From Schlegelella_A sp963778525 (GTDB lineage: Bacteria; Pseudomonadota; Gammaproteobacteria; Burkholderiales; Burkholderiaceae_C), in NCBI GenBank assembly GCA_963778525.1, contig CAVZUJ010000009.1:682001-746000 (forward strand): a stretch of 64,000 bases of DNA, in the 5' to 3' direction. Below the pieces are notes generated by a model. That model ran no database searches. It saw only the letters and a list, made by a program, of their open reading frames with translations, and was not told the origin of the DNA. This document shows positions 44,985-54,380 of this stretch, in pieces. The position numbers and the translations under genes are program-made. The stretch's first letter is position 1, and each line of letters opens with the position of its first letter.

Positions 44985-45479
44985 CTAGAGCAGTTGCACG
45001 GAGGAGAGCCGACGCAGCACCTGTGAGACCAGATCGCTCTGCATCGCGCGATAGAGGAAAGCTTCTTCCTGCTCCTTGGCAAGGGCCGCGCTTTCCGTGT
45101 ACGTGAGCTCGCGCTTGAGCAAGATCTCGCTTGCCGGCAGGAGCTCCTTGCCCGACTGCGTGCGCAGCTGAAAACGAAAACGCGAACGCAGCTCGTACTG
45201 GCGAACCTGGTCGGCGGCGGTCGTCACGACGACGCTTTTCTCGCGCTCGTCGGCCAGCGCCTGCAGCACGACCTCGGCGTCCTTCAGGGCCTCGACGACC
45301 TTGGTGGTCTTGCTGGTGTCGATGTTTCTCTTCAGCTCGGCGGCCAGCGGCGATCGGCTCGGAAAGCCGGTGAGCTGGATGGTCTTGAAGTGAAGCTCTG
45401 GCGGGCGCTGCAGCTCGAAGCCGCAACCCGCGAGCGCGGCGGTGGCACCGGCGAGGATCAGCTCGCGGCGCGTCGGCAT
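44985..45479 (-). CDS. lptE: LPS-assembly lipoprotein LptE
   Basis: A 164-residue outer-membrane lipoprotein that plugs the LptD barrel. The N-terminus MPTRRELILAGATAALAGC is a lipoprotein signal with Cys at 19 followed by GFELQRPPELHFKTI, typical LptE. A charged helix near the C-terminus (RELTYTESAALAKEQEEAF) also matches. Its ATG overlaps the leuS stop by one base. Its partner LptD is encoded at 33.6-36.1 kb in this window. Confidence 0.92.
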   Translation of the reverse strand: MPTRRELILAGATAALAGCGFELQRPPELHFKTIQLTGFPSRSPLAAELKRNIDTSKTTKVVEALKDAEVVLQALADEREKSVVVTTAADQVRQYELRSRFRFQLRTQSGKELLPASEILLKRELTYTESAALAKEQEEAFLYRAMQSDLVSQVLRRLSSVQLL

Positions 45480-48086
45480 CAGAGAACGACGTTGACCAGA
45501 CGACCCGGCACGACGATCACCCGCTTCACCGGCACGCCCTCGGCGAAACGGATGACCTCGGGTGTCGCCAGCGCCGCCGCCTCGATGCCGGCCTTGTCGG
45601 TGCCCGCCGGCACCTTGATGCTGCCGCGCAGCTTGCCGTTGATCTGCAGCATCAGTTCGATCTCGTCGCGCACCAGGGCCCGTTCATCGACGGCGGGCCA
45701 GGGCGCATCGAGGAGCGGGCCGAATTCGTCGTCGTAGCCGAGCTCGTTCCAGAGAGCCCAGGTCGTGTGCGGGCAGACCGGATAGAGCGCGCGCAGCAAC
45801 ACCCCGAAGCCCTCGCGCCGGCACGCCGGATCCGCGGCGGCATGGGCCTCCAGCGCGTTGAGCAGCTTCATCGTGCCGGACACGACCGTGTTGTATTGCA
45901 TGCGCTCGTAGTCGTAGCTCACCTGACGCAAGACGCTGTGTATTTCATGGCGCAGCGGCGAGGCGCCGGCCGCCGCCCGGCTCGTTGCCGACTTGAACGC
46001 CTCGGCGTGCGTCGCGGCGAACTTCCAGAGTCGCTTCAGGAAGCGGTTGGCACCTTCGACGCCGGCGTTGTTCCAGTCGAGCGTCTGCTCCGGCGGCGAC
46101 GCGAACATGACGAAGAGGCGCGCCGTATCGGCGCCATAGCGGTCGATGATCTCCTGCGGATCGACGCCGTTGCGCTCGGTCTTGCCCATCTTCAGCATGC
46201 CCCGGTACTCGACCGTGCTGCCGTCGGCAAGCCGCCCTTCGCTCGGCCGCCCTTCGCCATCGGCGACAGGCGTCACTTCCTCGGGCGGGAAGTAGTCGAT
46301 GCCGCCTTGCGGCGTCTGTCGGGCCCAGACGTGGTTGAGCACCATGCCCTGCGTCAGCAGCTTCGTGAAGGGCTCGTCGATGTCGACCAGCTTCATGTCG
46401 CGCATGACCTTGGTCCAGAAGCGCGCGTAGAGCAGGTGCAGGATGGCGTGCTCGATGCCGCCGATGTACTGGTCCATCGGCATCCAGTAGCGGGCTGCCG
46501 GCGCCGACCATCGCGTCGTCGGCCTTCGGGTCGCAGTAGCGCATGAAGTACCAGGCGCTGTCGACGAAGGTGTCCAAGGTGTCCGTCTCGCGCCGTGCAG
46601 CCTTGCCGCAGCTCGGACATGCGCAATGCAGAAACGCGGCGTTCTTCGCCAGCGGATTGCCGCTGCCGTCGGGAATCAGGTCTTCGGGCAGAACGACCGG
46701 CAGATCCTTCTCCGGCACCGGCACGACGCCGCAGCTGTCGCAATGGACGATCGGGATCGGCGTGCCCCAATAGCGTTGCCGGCTGACGCCCCAGTCGCGC
46801 AGGCGCCAGGCCGTCTGCTTGCCGCCGAGGCCGCGATGCTCGAGCGCATGGGCCACGGCGTCGACGGCCGCAAAGTGGTCGAGGCCGCTGTAGTTGTCGG
46901 AATTGACCGTGATGGCGCCGTCGATCTGGGCATACCACTCCTGCCAGTGGTCGTAGGTGAAATGCTTGCCGTCGACGTGGATGACCTGGAGCAGATCGAT
47001 GCCGTATTGCTTGGCGAAGGCGAAATCGCGCTCGTCGTGCGCGGGCACGCCCATCACCGCGCCGTCGCCGTAGTTGATCAGCACGTAGTTGCCGACCCAG
47101 AGCGGGATCGCCTCGTGGCTGAGCGGGTGCTCGACGTAGAGGCCGGTGAACAGGCCCTTCTTCTGCTGCGTCGCAAGCTCGGCTTCAGTCGTGCCGCCGG
47201 CCTTGCATTCTTCGAGGAAGGCGGCCACCTCGGGCCGCGACGTCGCCGCGTGCAACGCCAGTGCATGCTCGGGCGCAACGGCGCAGAACGTCACGCCCAT
47301 GATGGTGTCGGCCCGGGTCGTGAAGACGTAGAGGCGGCCGTCGCCGATCAGCTTGCCGTCGGCGCCGTGGATCCGGTGCGGGAAGGCGAAGCGCACGCCT
47401 TCGCTCTTGCCGATCCAGTTCTCCTGCATCGTCTTGACGCGCTCGGGCCAGCCCGGCAGTCCGGAGCGAACGCAATCGAGCAGCTCTTCGGCGTAGCGCG
47501 TGATCTTCAGGTAGTAGCCGGGAATCTCGCGCTTCTCGACGATGGCGCCCGAGCGCCAGCCGCGGCCTTCCACGACCTGCTCGTTGGCGAGCACCGTCTG
47601 GTCGACCGGATCCCAGTTCACGGTCTGCGTCCGGCGCTCGGCGATGCCGGCGTCGAGCATCTTCAGGAACAGCCACTGGTTCCACTTGTAGTAGCTCGGA
47701 TCGCAGGTCGCGATCTCGCGGCTCCAGTCGATGGCCAGGCCCATCGCCTGCATCTGCGCCTTCATGGCGGCGATGTTCTCGCGCGTCCATTTCGCCGGCG
47801 GCACGCCGTTCTTCATCGCCGCGTTCTCGGCCGGCAAGCCGAAGGCGTCCCAGCCCATCGGCATCAGCACATTCATGCCGGTCATCCGCAGGTGGCGGGC
47901 CAGCATGTCGTTGATGGTGTAGTTGCGCACATGACCCATGTGCAGGCGCCCGCTGGGGTACGGCAGCATCGAGCAGGCGTAGAACTTCGGCTTGGTGGCG
48001 TCTTCGCGGACGCGATAGACATCCGCGGCCGACCAGGCCGTCCGGGCACGCTGCTCGATCGCGCGCGGATCGAATTCGGGTGTCAT
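45479..48086 (-). CDS. leuS: Leucyl-tRNA synthetase, frameshifted as sequenced
   Basis: Class I synthetase that charges tRNA-Leu. The HIGH-type motif is PYPSGRLHMGHVRNYT, the CP1 editing domain is present (VFTTRADTIMGVTF, GDGAVMGVPAHDERD), and the zinc-like segment has HCDSCGVVP. Around 46492-46494 the frame breaks: DDAMVGAGS should continue RYWMPMDQYIGGIEH, which is in the next frame; one extra base in the GGG (plus strand) explains it. The C-terminal half is intact to 45479, giving about 868 residues, the normal length. The KMSKS loop reads LKMGKTERNGVDP, an unusual variant. Essential gene, so the frame change is probably a sequence error. Confidence 0.93.
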
Positions 48087-48276
48087 GAAATGGAGACGCA
48101 GCGAGCAGGCATCGATCGATTATAGAAAGTCACCTCTGCAGAACGCTCGAGCCGGCTCGCTCGACGACTCGCCCGCTCGGGGGACGGGGCACCCGACAGA
48201 GGTTCTCGACTGCAGCGCGGCGGGCGCCGACCATCGCAGCCGTCGCGCACATCGCTGCGCATTCGGGCCCATTGCC

Positions 48277-49164
48277 ATGATCGAGACCTCGTTCGCTGCG
48301 CCCCGCCGGCGCCTGCTTCTGGCCGGTGCCGCGTCGCTCTTGCCCTCATTCGCCGGCGCGCGCTCGCGACCTTCGCCTGGCGCCGGCGAAGCGGTCGCCG
48401 CACCTCTTCTCGCCGTCGTCTACACCGGTTGGGTCGACCCGGCGCTCTGCCTCGTCAGCGAGAAGTACGACGGCGTTCGCGCCGTCTGGGACGGGCGCGT
48501 GCTGCGCCATCGCAGCGGCCGCCCGGTATCGGCGCCGGCGTCGTTCGTCAAGGCGCTGCCGAGCGAAGCCGTCGATGGCGAGCTCTGGCTCGGACGAGGT
48601 CGCTTCGACGAGCTGTCCGCGATCGTGCGCCGCGCGCAGCCGCGCGAGAGCGAGTGGGCCCGGGTTCGCTACATGACGTTCGAGATGCCGGGTGCGCCCG
48701 GTACCTTCGTCGAACGCGCCGCGCGGTTGTCGGCAATTGCGGCCGTTACCGCTCGCCCGCACGTTGAAGCCGCACCGCAGGTCCGCATCGCCGATCGGGC
48801 GGCCTTGCAACGAAGGCTCGACGAGATCGTCGCCGGCGGCGGCGAAGGCCTCATGCTGCATCTTGCTTCGGCGCCGGCCCTGAGCGGCCGCAGCGACGTC
48901 CTCATGAAGCTGAAGCCGCATCTCGACGCCGAGGCTGTCGTCGTCGGCCAGCGCCTTGGCGGTGGAAAGTATGGCGGCGAGGTCGGCGCTCTCGAGGTGC
49001 AAGCCACGGACGGCCGGCGCTTTTTCGTTGGTAGTGGCCTGAGCGATGCGCTGCGGCGCGACCCGCCGCCCGTGGGCTCGCGCATCACCTACCGATACCG
49101 GGATCTGACGTCGACCGGCCTGCCGCGGTTCGCCACCTACCTTCGGCGCCACGAGGCGCTCTGA
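48277..49164 (+). CDS. ATP-dependent DNA ligase, exported (LigE-like)
   Basis: A 295-residue minimal ATP-dependent DNA ligase. After a signal-like N-terminus with a twin-arginine-type APRRRLLLAG, the nucleotidyltransferase motif I is SEKYDGVRAVWD, motif III is in the VRYMTFEMPG region, motif IV is GGGEGLMLH, and motif V is LMKLKPHLDAEAVV; a small OB-fold domain ends the protein. Periplasmic LigE-type ligases in beta- and gammaproteobacteria are thought to repair incoming DNA in competence. The ATG at 48277 keeps the whole signal. It is the only plus-strand gene inside an otherwise minus-strand housekeeping block. Confidence 0.87.
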   Translation: MIETSFAAPRRRLLLAGAASLLPSFAGARSRPSPGAGEAVAAPLLAVVYTGWVDPALCLVSEKYDGVRAVWDGRVLRHRSGRPVSAPASFVKALPSEAVDGELWLGRGRFDELSAIVRRAQPRESEWARVRYMTFEMPGAPGTFVERAARLSAIAAVTARPHVEAAPQVRIADRAALQRRLDEIVAGGGEGLMLHLASAPALSGRSDVLMKLKPHLDAEAVVVGQRLGGGKYGGEVGALEVQATDGRRFFVGSGLSDALRRDPPPVGSRITYRYRDLTSTGLPRFATYLRRHEAL

Positions 49165-49193
49165 GGCGCGCCGGGCCGCCGGGCCGACGCGCT

Positions 49194-49625
49194 TCAGGAA
49201 CCGCTGGCCGCCGGGCTCGGCTGCGCCACGAAGCCGATCCGGCTGAGGCCCGCTTTCTGCACGATGCCGATCAGCTCGGCGACCCGGCCATAGGGCACGG
49301 ACCGGTCGGCACGCAGCTGCACTTCGGTTTGTGGATTGCGCTTGGCCGCGGCAGCGACACGTGCCGCGAACGCGTCGGCGTCGACGGCTTCGTCACCGAA
49401 GAAGTAGTGGCCGTCGCGGTCGAGGGCGACGGCGATGAACTGCGGCGTCTCGCTTGGCTCGGCCGCATCCGTCTGCGGCAGGTCGAGCTTGAGGCTGGAC
49501 GTCATGAGCGGCGCGGTGATCATGAAGATGACCAGCAGCACCAGCATCACGTCGATCAGCGGCGTCATGTTGATGTCGCTCATCGGCGGCGCGCCGCGGG
49601 TTCGTTCGAGCCTGCCGAAAGCCAT
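49194..49625 (-). CDS. exbD: Biopolymer transport protein ExbD
   Basis: A 143-residue proton-channel subunit with one N-terminal membrane helix and a periplasmic domain. The helix IDVMLVLLVIFMITAPLM carries the essential Asp (first residue of IDVML) and is followed by the family LDLPQTDAAE linker. With ExbB it powers TonB or a related energy transducer across the periplasm; no tonB gene is in the window. It lies 13 bases after exbB and shares its operon. Confidence 0.92.
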   Translation of the reverse strand: MAFGRLERTRGAPPMSDINMTPLIDVMLVLLVIFMITAPLMTSSLKLDLPQTDAAEPSETPQFIAVALDRDGHYFFGDEAVDADAFAARVAAAAKRNPQTEVQLRADRSVPYGRVAELIGIVQKAGLSRIGFVAQPSPAASGS

Positions 49626-49638
49626 GACGCGGCAGCCC

Positions 49639-50295
49639 TCAGACCGGAGTCGACGTGTCGACGATCATCTCGCGCAGGTCATGGGCGAAGCCTTCGAGCT
49701 CGGCCTCGCTCGCCGCGACCCGCTTGCCGAAGATGTTGTAGGCCAGAACAGCGGGAATCGCCACGGCGAGGCCGGCCGCTGTCATCACCAGCGATTCGCC
49801 GACCGGTCCCGAGACCTTCTCGATGGTGATGGCGCCGGCCGCGGAAATGCTGAGCAGCGCGTGATAGATGCCCCAGACGGTGCCGAACAGGCCGATGAAG
49901 GGTGCCGTGCTGCCGATCGAGGCAAGCAGGACCTGGCCGAACTGCAGCCGCGCCAGCACGGCGTGCAAGGCATCGCGCAGGCGCCGCGTCAGCTGCGAAT
50001 CGGCGTGGCCCTTGGCTTCGAGCGTGCCGCCCGGCGGTACGGTGAGCGCGGCGTCGAGGAGCGGCGAGAGGATCGCTTCGCGGTCGAAGGCGGCCAGTTG
50101 CTGGCGGGCGACCTCGACCGATGACGCGTTCCAGAACGACGGCACGGCGCGCTGCAGGTCGACGTGGACGCGGCGCAGCAGCCAGCCTTTCCAGAAGATG
50201 ACGACCCAGGCACTGATCGACATCAACAGCAACAGGATCGCGACGCTGCGCGTGATGCCGTCGCCTTGCGTCCAGAAGTGCTCGAAGCCGGTCAT
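49639..50295 (-). CDS. exbB: Biopolymer transport protein ExbB (MotA/TolQ/ExbB family)
   Basis: A 218-residue inner-membrane protein with three helices: one near residues 15-40 (AILLLLMSISAWVVIFWKG) and a pair around 110-180. The conserved IGSTAPFIGLFGTVWGIYHAL and GPVGESLVMTAAGLAVAIPA segments line the proton pathway. It pairs with ExbD encoded next. Its start overlaps the dapB stop as ATGA (50292-50295). Confidence 0.92.
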   Translation of the reverse strand: MTGFEHFWTQGDGITRSVAILLLLMSISAWVVIFWKGWLLRRVHVDLQRAVPSFWNASSVEVARQQLAAFDREAILSPLLDAALTVPPGGTLEAKGHADSQLTRRLRDALHAVLARLQFGQVLLASIGSTAPFIGLFGTVWGIYHALLSISAAGAITIEKVSGPVGESLVMTAAGLAVAIPAVLAYNIFGKRVAASEAELEGFAHDLREMIVDTSTPV

Positions 50296-51125
50296 GCCGA
50301 GAGCCCGAGAACTTCGTTCATGCCGAACAGACCCTTCGTCTTGCCGGCGAGAAAGCGTGCGGCGCGCAGGCTGCCCTCGGCATAGGTGGCCCGGCTTGCC
50401 GAGCGGTGCGTGATCTCGATGCGCTCGCCGCTGCCGGCGAAGACGACGGTATGGTCGCCGACCACATCGCCGCCGCGCAAGGATGCGAATCCGATCGCGC
50501 CGGCGCGCCGGGCGCCGGTCTCGCCGTGGCGGGCGTAGACGGCGAGCTCGTCGAGGCGATGCCCGCGGGCGGCGGCAACGACCTCGCCCATCTGCAGGGC
50601 CGTGCCGCTCGGTGCATCGACCTTGTGCTTGTGGTGGGTCTCGACGATCTCGACGTCATAGCTTTCGTCGAGCGCGCGCGCCGCCACTTCGAGAAGCTTC
50701 ATGGCGACGTTGACGCCCACGCTCATGTTCGGCGCCATGACGATGGCGATGTGCTCGGCATGGCCTGCGATCTCGGCCTTGTGCGCCGGCGTCAGGCCGG
50801 TGGTGCCGATCACCGCCTTCACGCCGAGCTCGCGGCAGAGCGCGACGTGGGCCAGCGTGCCCTCCGGCCGCGTGAAGTCGATGAGCACGTCGGCGCCGGC
50901 CAGGCCGGCACGGATGTCGGCGGTGATGGGCACGCCGCCGGCGCCGCCGAGAAAGGCGAGCGCGTCGCTGCCGAGGGCGGCGCTGCCGGCAACCTCGAGG
51001 GCTCCGCAAAGGGCCAGATCCGGGCTCGCGGCCACCGCTTCGATCAGCATCCGCCCCATCCGCCCGGACGCGCCTGCCACGGCGACGCGCAGTCGCGTGG
51101 CGGAAGAAGCCGCGGCCGCGCTCAT
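50292..51125 (-). CDS. dapB: 4-hydroxy-tetrahydrodipicolinate reductase
   Basis: A 277-residue reductase in lysine and meso-diaminopimelate synthesis, so also needed for peptidoglycan. The nucleotide-binding motif is VAVAGASGRMGRMLIEA and the catalytic signature is ETHHKHKVDAPSGTAL. GVKAVIGTTGLTPAHKAEI and the C-terminal FLAGKTKGLFGMNEVL also match. The ATG at 51125 is preferred because the Rossmann fold begins 12 residues later and it overlaps the bamE stop by four bases. Long open frame upstream is antisense. Confidence 0.95.
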   Translation of the reverse strand: MSAAAASSATRLRVAVAGASGRMGRMLIEAVAASPDLALCGALEVAGSAALGSDALAFLGGAGGVPITADIRAGLAGADVLIDFTRPEGTLAHVALCRELGVKAVIGTTGLTPAHKAEIAGHAEHIAIVMAPNMSVGVNVAMKLLEVAARALDESYDVEIVETHHKHKVDAPSGTALQMGEVVAAARGHRLDELAVYARHGETGARRAGAIGFASLRGGDVVGDHTVVFAGSGERIEITHRSASRATYAEGSLRAARFLAGKTKGLFGMNEVLGLSA

Positions 51126-51667
51126 GAGTTCGGCTCGAGCGGCGGGTAACTGCGCAGGGGTGCGGGCGGCACCGCTTCGGGCGCGGCCGCGGCCTGCGGC
51201 GTCGGCAGGGCCTTCAGCTCCTGGTCGCTGAGCACGAGCGGCGGCGGCGTGCGGGCCCTGAAGGTGTCGATCGAGGCCACGAACTCGCGTTCGCCCGGAA
51301 GCTCGCCGCCGGTGTCGATGCTGACCAGCGCATCGCCCTTGAAGAGCACGACAACCCGGCGCAGCTGCGCCGGTGCACCCTGGCGGCGGATCGCGAAAAC
51401 ATAGTCCCAGCGATCGGCGTGGAAAGGATCCGTGATCAGCGGCGAGCCGAGGACGTCGCGCACCTGCGCGCGCGTCAGGCCGGGCTTGATGAAGGCCGCC
51501 TGTTCGCTCGTGATCACGTTGCCCTGGACGATCTCGAGCTTGTAGGGCGTGATGACACCGAGGAAGCTGTCGTTGGTCACCAGCGAGTGGCAGCCGGACA
51601 GCAGCGTCGCCAAGGCGATAGGGGCGAAGGACAGCGCACGGCCCGGGCGCAACGAAATCGATGACAT
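51122..51667 (-). CDS. bamE: Outer-membrane assembly lipoprotein BamE (SmpA/OmlA)
   Basis: A 181-residue lipoprotein of the BAM complex. The signal ends IALATLLSGCHSL (Cys near 26), followed by the BamE core: VQGNVITSEQAAFIKPGLTR, VRDVLGSPLITDPFHADRWDY and FKGDALVSID. A Pro/Ala-rich C-terminal tail of about 40 residues is longer than in E. coli but common in betaproteobacteria. Divergent from fur; this fur/bamE arrangement is conserved across the class and the shared gap may bind Fur. Confidence 0.94.
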   Translation of the reverse strand: MSSISLRPGRALSFAPIALATLLSGCHSLVTNDSFLGVITPYKLEIVQGNVITSEQAAFIKPGLTRAQVRDVLGSPLITDPFHADRWDYVFAIRRQGAPAQLRRVVVLFKGDALVSIDTGGELPGEREFVASIDTFRARTPPPLVLSDQELKALPTPQAAAAPEAVPPAPLRSYPPLEPNS

Positions 51668-51707
51668 GGAGTGCCGATGGCGGCGCCGCAGCGTCGGCCA
51701 AGCTCGT

Positions 51708-51713
51708 ATGATG
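51708..51713 (+). promoter_or_regulatory. Candidate -10 element for fur
   Basis: TATGAT at 51708-51713 in the fur-bamE gap is a good -10 hexamer 50 bases before the fur ATG. No convincing -35 lies at the usual distance. Confidence 0.3.
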
Positions 51714-51762
51714 AAGCGATTCTATCGGCTCGTCCCTGGCGCGCCGCGAGCCGGAACCCCTC

Positions 51763-52209
51763 ATGACCCACGCCGACGAACTCAAGAACAGCGGCCTCAA
51801 GGCGACCCTGCCGCGCATCAAGGTGCTCGAGGTCTTCCAGAAGACGAAAGAGCGGCACATGAGCGCCGAGGACGTCTTTCGTGCTCTCCTCGCCGAGCAC
51901 GCCGACGTCGGGCTGGCCACCGTCTATCGCGTCCTCATGCAGTTCGAGCAGGCGGGCATCCTGTCGCGCAACCACTTCGAAACCGGCAAGGCCGTCTTCG
52001 AGCTGAACGAAGGCAAGCACCACGACCATCTGGTCTGCCTCGACTGCGGCCGGGTCGAGGAGTTCTTCGATGCCGAGATCGAGAAGCGCCAGCGCGCGGT
52101 CGCCCAGACGCGCGGCTTCGAGCTGCAGGACCACGCGCTCGCGCTCTACGCCGTGTGCACGAAGAAGAACTGCGAGTTCAAGGTCAAGATCGGCGGCGCC
52201 GGCCGTTAG
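51763..52209 (+). CDS. fur: Ferric uptake regulator
   Basis: A 148-residue iron-responsive repressor. The N-terminal winged helix has GLKATLPRIKVLEVFQ and DVGLATVYRVLMQFEQAG; the metal-binding part has HHDHLVCLDCGRVEEF with the conserved His/Cys ligands and a second Cys pair in YAVCTKKNCEFK. All expected ligands are present. It is transcribed alone, convergent with hprK (14-base gap) and divergent from bamE. Confidence 0.96.
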   Translation: MTHADELKNSGLKATLPRIKVLEVFQKTKERHMSAEDVFRALLAEHADVGLATVYRVLMQFEQAGILSRNHFETGKAVFELNEGKHHDHLVCLDCGRVEEFFDAEIEKRQRAVAQTRGFELQDHALALYAVCTKKNCEFKVKIGGAGR

Positions 52210-52223
52210 CCGTACGCGGCCCG

Positions 52224-53174
52224 CTATTCGGGCTTGGTCATCGCCTTGTGGTGGCGCTCGATGAACTCGGTGTACGTGTCGATGCCGCGCAGTTGCAGGA
52301 TGGTGTTGCGCACCGCCGCCTCGACCAGCACCGCGAGGTTGCGGCCGGCATCCACCGCGATGACCGTCTTGCGCACGGTGACCTCGAGGATCTCCTCGTT
52401 GAGCGGCTCGTAGGGCAGACGTTCGAACTCGCGGTCCATCGTTTCCTTGCGGACGAGATGGACGATCAGCTTCAGGCGCATCTTCCGGCGCACGGCGGTT
52501 TCACCGAAGATCGCCTTGATGTCGAGCAGACCGATGCCGCGCACTTCCAGCAGGTTCATCAGCAGCTCGGGGCAGCGGCCCTCGAGCGCCGTCTGGGAGA
52601 CGCGGTACAGGTCGACTGCGTCGTCGGCGACCAGGCCATGGCCGCGCGAGATCAGCTCGAGCCCGAGCTCGCTCTTGCCCAGGCCCGACTCGCCGGTGAG
52701 CAGAACGCCCAAGCCCAGGATGTCCATGAAGACGCCGTGCCGGGTGGTTCGCTCGGCGAAGTGCTGGCCGAGATAGTCGCGCACGAGATCGATCACATGA
52801 CCGGCGGATTCGGCGGTGACGAAGAGCGGGATGTCGGCGCGATCGCACAAGGCGATCAGGCGATCCGGAGGCGATTGCCCGTCAGCGACGATGAGCACCG
52901 GCGGATCGAGCGTGACGATGCGCGAGATGCGGCGCTCGGTGACCTCGGGCGATTCGCCATTCAGGTAGGCGACCTCGCGGCGGCCCACGATCTGGACGCG
53001 GTTTGGATGGATGTAGTTGAGATAGCCGACGAGATCGGCGGCTGAGCGCGCGTCGCGGATCGCGGCGTCGTCGAAATGTCGTTCGGGATGGGCGTGGCCG
53101 GCGATCCACTGCCAGTGAAGCGCCGGACGGAACTCTTCGAACAGCGCTTCGGCGCTGACGACGGTCGGCTTCAA
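52224..53174 (-). CDS. hprK: HPr kinase/phosphorylase
   Basis: A 316-residue enzyme that phosphorylates and dephosphorylates HPr on serine. The Walker A is LLTGESGLGKSELGLE, followed by LISRGHGLVADDAVDLY and the family signature EVRGIGLLDIKAIFGE. In proteobacteria it works with PTS-Ntr rather than sugar transport. Here it follows ptsN by 54 bases, the usual order hpf-ptsN-hprK, but rapZ, which commonly comes next, is replaced by the convergent fur. Confidence 0.95.
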   Translation of the reverse strand: MKPTVVSAEALFEEFRPALHWQWIAGHAHPERHFDDAAIRDARSAADLVGYLNYIHPNRVQIVGRREVAYLNGESPEVTERRISRIVTLDPPVLIVADGQSPPDRLIALCDRADIPLFVTAESAGHVIDLVRDYLGQHFAERTTRHGVFMDILGLGVLLTGESGLGKSELGLELISRGHGLVADDAVDLYRVSQTALEGRCPELLMNLLEVRGIGLLDIKAIFGETAVRRKMRLKLIVHLVRKETMDREFERLPYEPLNEEILEVTVRKTVIAVDAGRNLAVLVEAAVRNTILQLRGIDTYTEFIERHHKAMTKPE

Positions 53175-53228
53175 GTCGCCTCGACGGCCACTACGACGGC
53201 TTGAGCTCGCGAGCCATCATCGCTGCGA

Positions 53229-53699
53229 TCAGGCTACCGAGCGCAGCGGCTCCCACGCCGCGATGAGGCGATGCAGCGCGGCGGCTTCGCTCTCGGTCTT
53301 CAGGCGCTCGCGCAGGTCGCGATCCGAGAGCATCTCGGCGATCTCTGAGAGGATCTCGAGATGGCGCTGTGTCGCCGCCTCGGGGACGAGCAGGAAGATG
53401 AGCAGCGCCACGGGCTCGTCGTCGGGCGCATCGAAGGCGATCGGCTCGCGCACCCGCAGCACCGCCGCCAGGGGATTCTTCAGCCCCTTGATCCGCCCGT
53501 GCGGGATCGCAACGCCATGGCCCAGCCCGGTCGAGCCGAGCCGCTCGCGCGCGAACAGGTTGTCGGTGACGGTGGCGCGAGCGATCGAATGCTGGTTCTC
53601 GAACAGCAGGCCGGCTTGTTCGAAAACACGTTTCTTGCTCGTCGCATCGACGTCGACCAGCACGTCGGCGACTGGCAGGATGGCAGCGAGACGATTCAT
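53229..53699 (-). CDS. ptsN: Nitrogen-PTS enzyme IIA (EIIA-Ntr)
   Basis: A 156-residue regulatory phosphocarrier. The phospho-accepting His is in GHGVAIPHGRIKGLKN, the usual sequence of this family. EIIA-Ntr adjusts nitrogen and potassium responses according to its phosphorylation by PtsP and NPr. It lies between hpf and hprK. About 150 bases separate it from hpf, so a separate promoter is possible. Confidence 0.94.
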   Translation of the reverse strand: MNRLAAILPVADVLVDVDATSKKRVFEQAGLLFENQHSIARATVTDNLFARERLGSTGLGHGVAIPHGRIKGLKNPLAAVLRVREPIAFDAPDDEPVALLIFLLVPEAATQRHLEILSEIAEMLSDRDLRERLKTESEAAALHRLIAAWEPLRSVA

Positions 53700-53849
53700 G
53701 AGGCACGCCCGACCGCGAAGCGGCGCCGGGCGAAGTGACAGGGCGATGAATTATGAAACGCTCGCCCTGACCGTGCGCCCATTCGACCGCTTCACCGTGA
53801 CCGGCGGGCAGATTTGCTGCGCCGCCGCAACACCCTGCGCCTCAGGCCT

Positions 53850-54191
53850 TCAATTGAGCCTGGCGTCGATTCGCTTTTGCGACTCGTGGTGGTGGTCCTG
53901 GACCTTGCTCTTGTGCCGAACCACTTGGCGGTCCAGTTTGTCCATCAACTGGTCGATGGCGGCGTAGAGATCCTCCGCGGCGCACTCGGCGAAGAGGTCC
54001 TTGCCCTTGACATGCAGCGTCACCTCGGCGCGTTGTCGGCGTTCCTTCTCGCTCAGCTTCTCGACGCAAAGCAGCACCGTGATATCGACCACTTGGTCGA
54101 AGTGACGTGTCACACGATCAAGCTTCGTGAGCACATACTCCCTGAGAGACGGTGTGACGTCGAGATGGTGACCGCTGATCGTCAGATTCAT
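53850..54191 (-). CDS. hpf: Ribosome hibernation promoting factor
   Basis: A 113-residue protein of the short HPF/YfiA family, which binds the 30S decoding site and pairs ribosomes into inactive dimers in stationary phase. MNLTISGHHLDVTPSLREYV and the EVTLHVKGKDLFAEC segment are typical. AAAGGA precedes the ATG at 54191 by seven bases. In most relatives rpoN lies directly upstream; here the upstream neighbour is the cyclopropane synthase gene, so rpoN must be elsewhere. Confidence 0.93.
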   Translation of the reverse strand: MNLTISGHHLDVTPSLREYVLTKLDRVTRHFDQVVDITVLLCVEKLSEKERRQRAEVTLHVKGKDLFAECAAEDLYAAIDQLMDKLDRQVVRHKSKVQDHHHESQKRIDARLN

Positions 54192-54380
54192 GAAGGATCC
54201 TTTCGGTGGCCGACAGAACACGGTAGCAGAGCGCCGGAAGTCTGCAACGCAAGAGGGTCGTTGCGATTCGGGCGACCCCAGTCTATCGCTCGAAGTCGCT
54301 CAGCGTCGACCGCTGGCGCACTCATTGTCGGAACCGATGATTTCTTCACCGCTGCTGCGCCCGGGCTTCGGGCGCGATCC

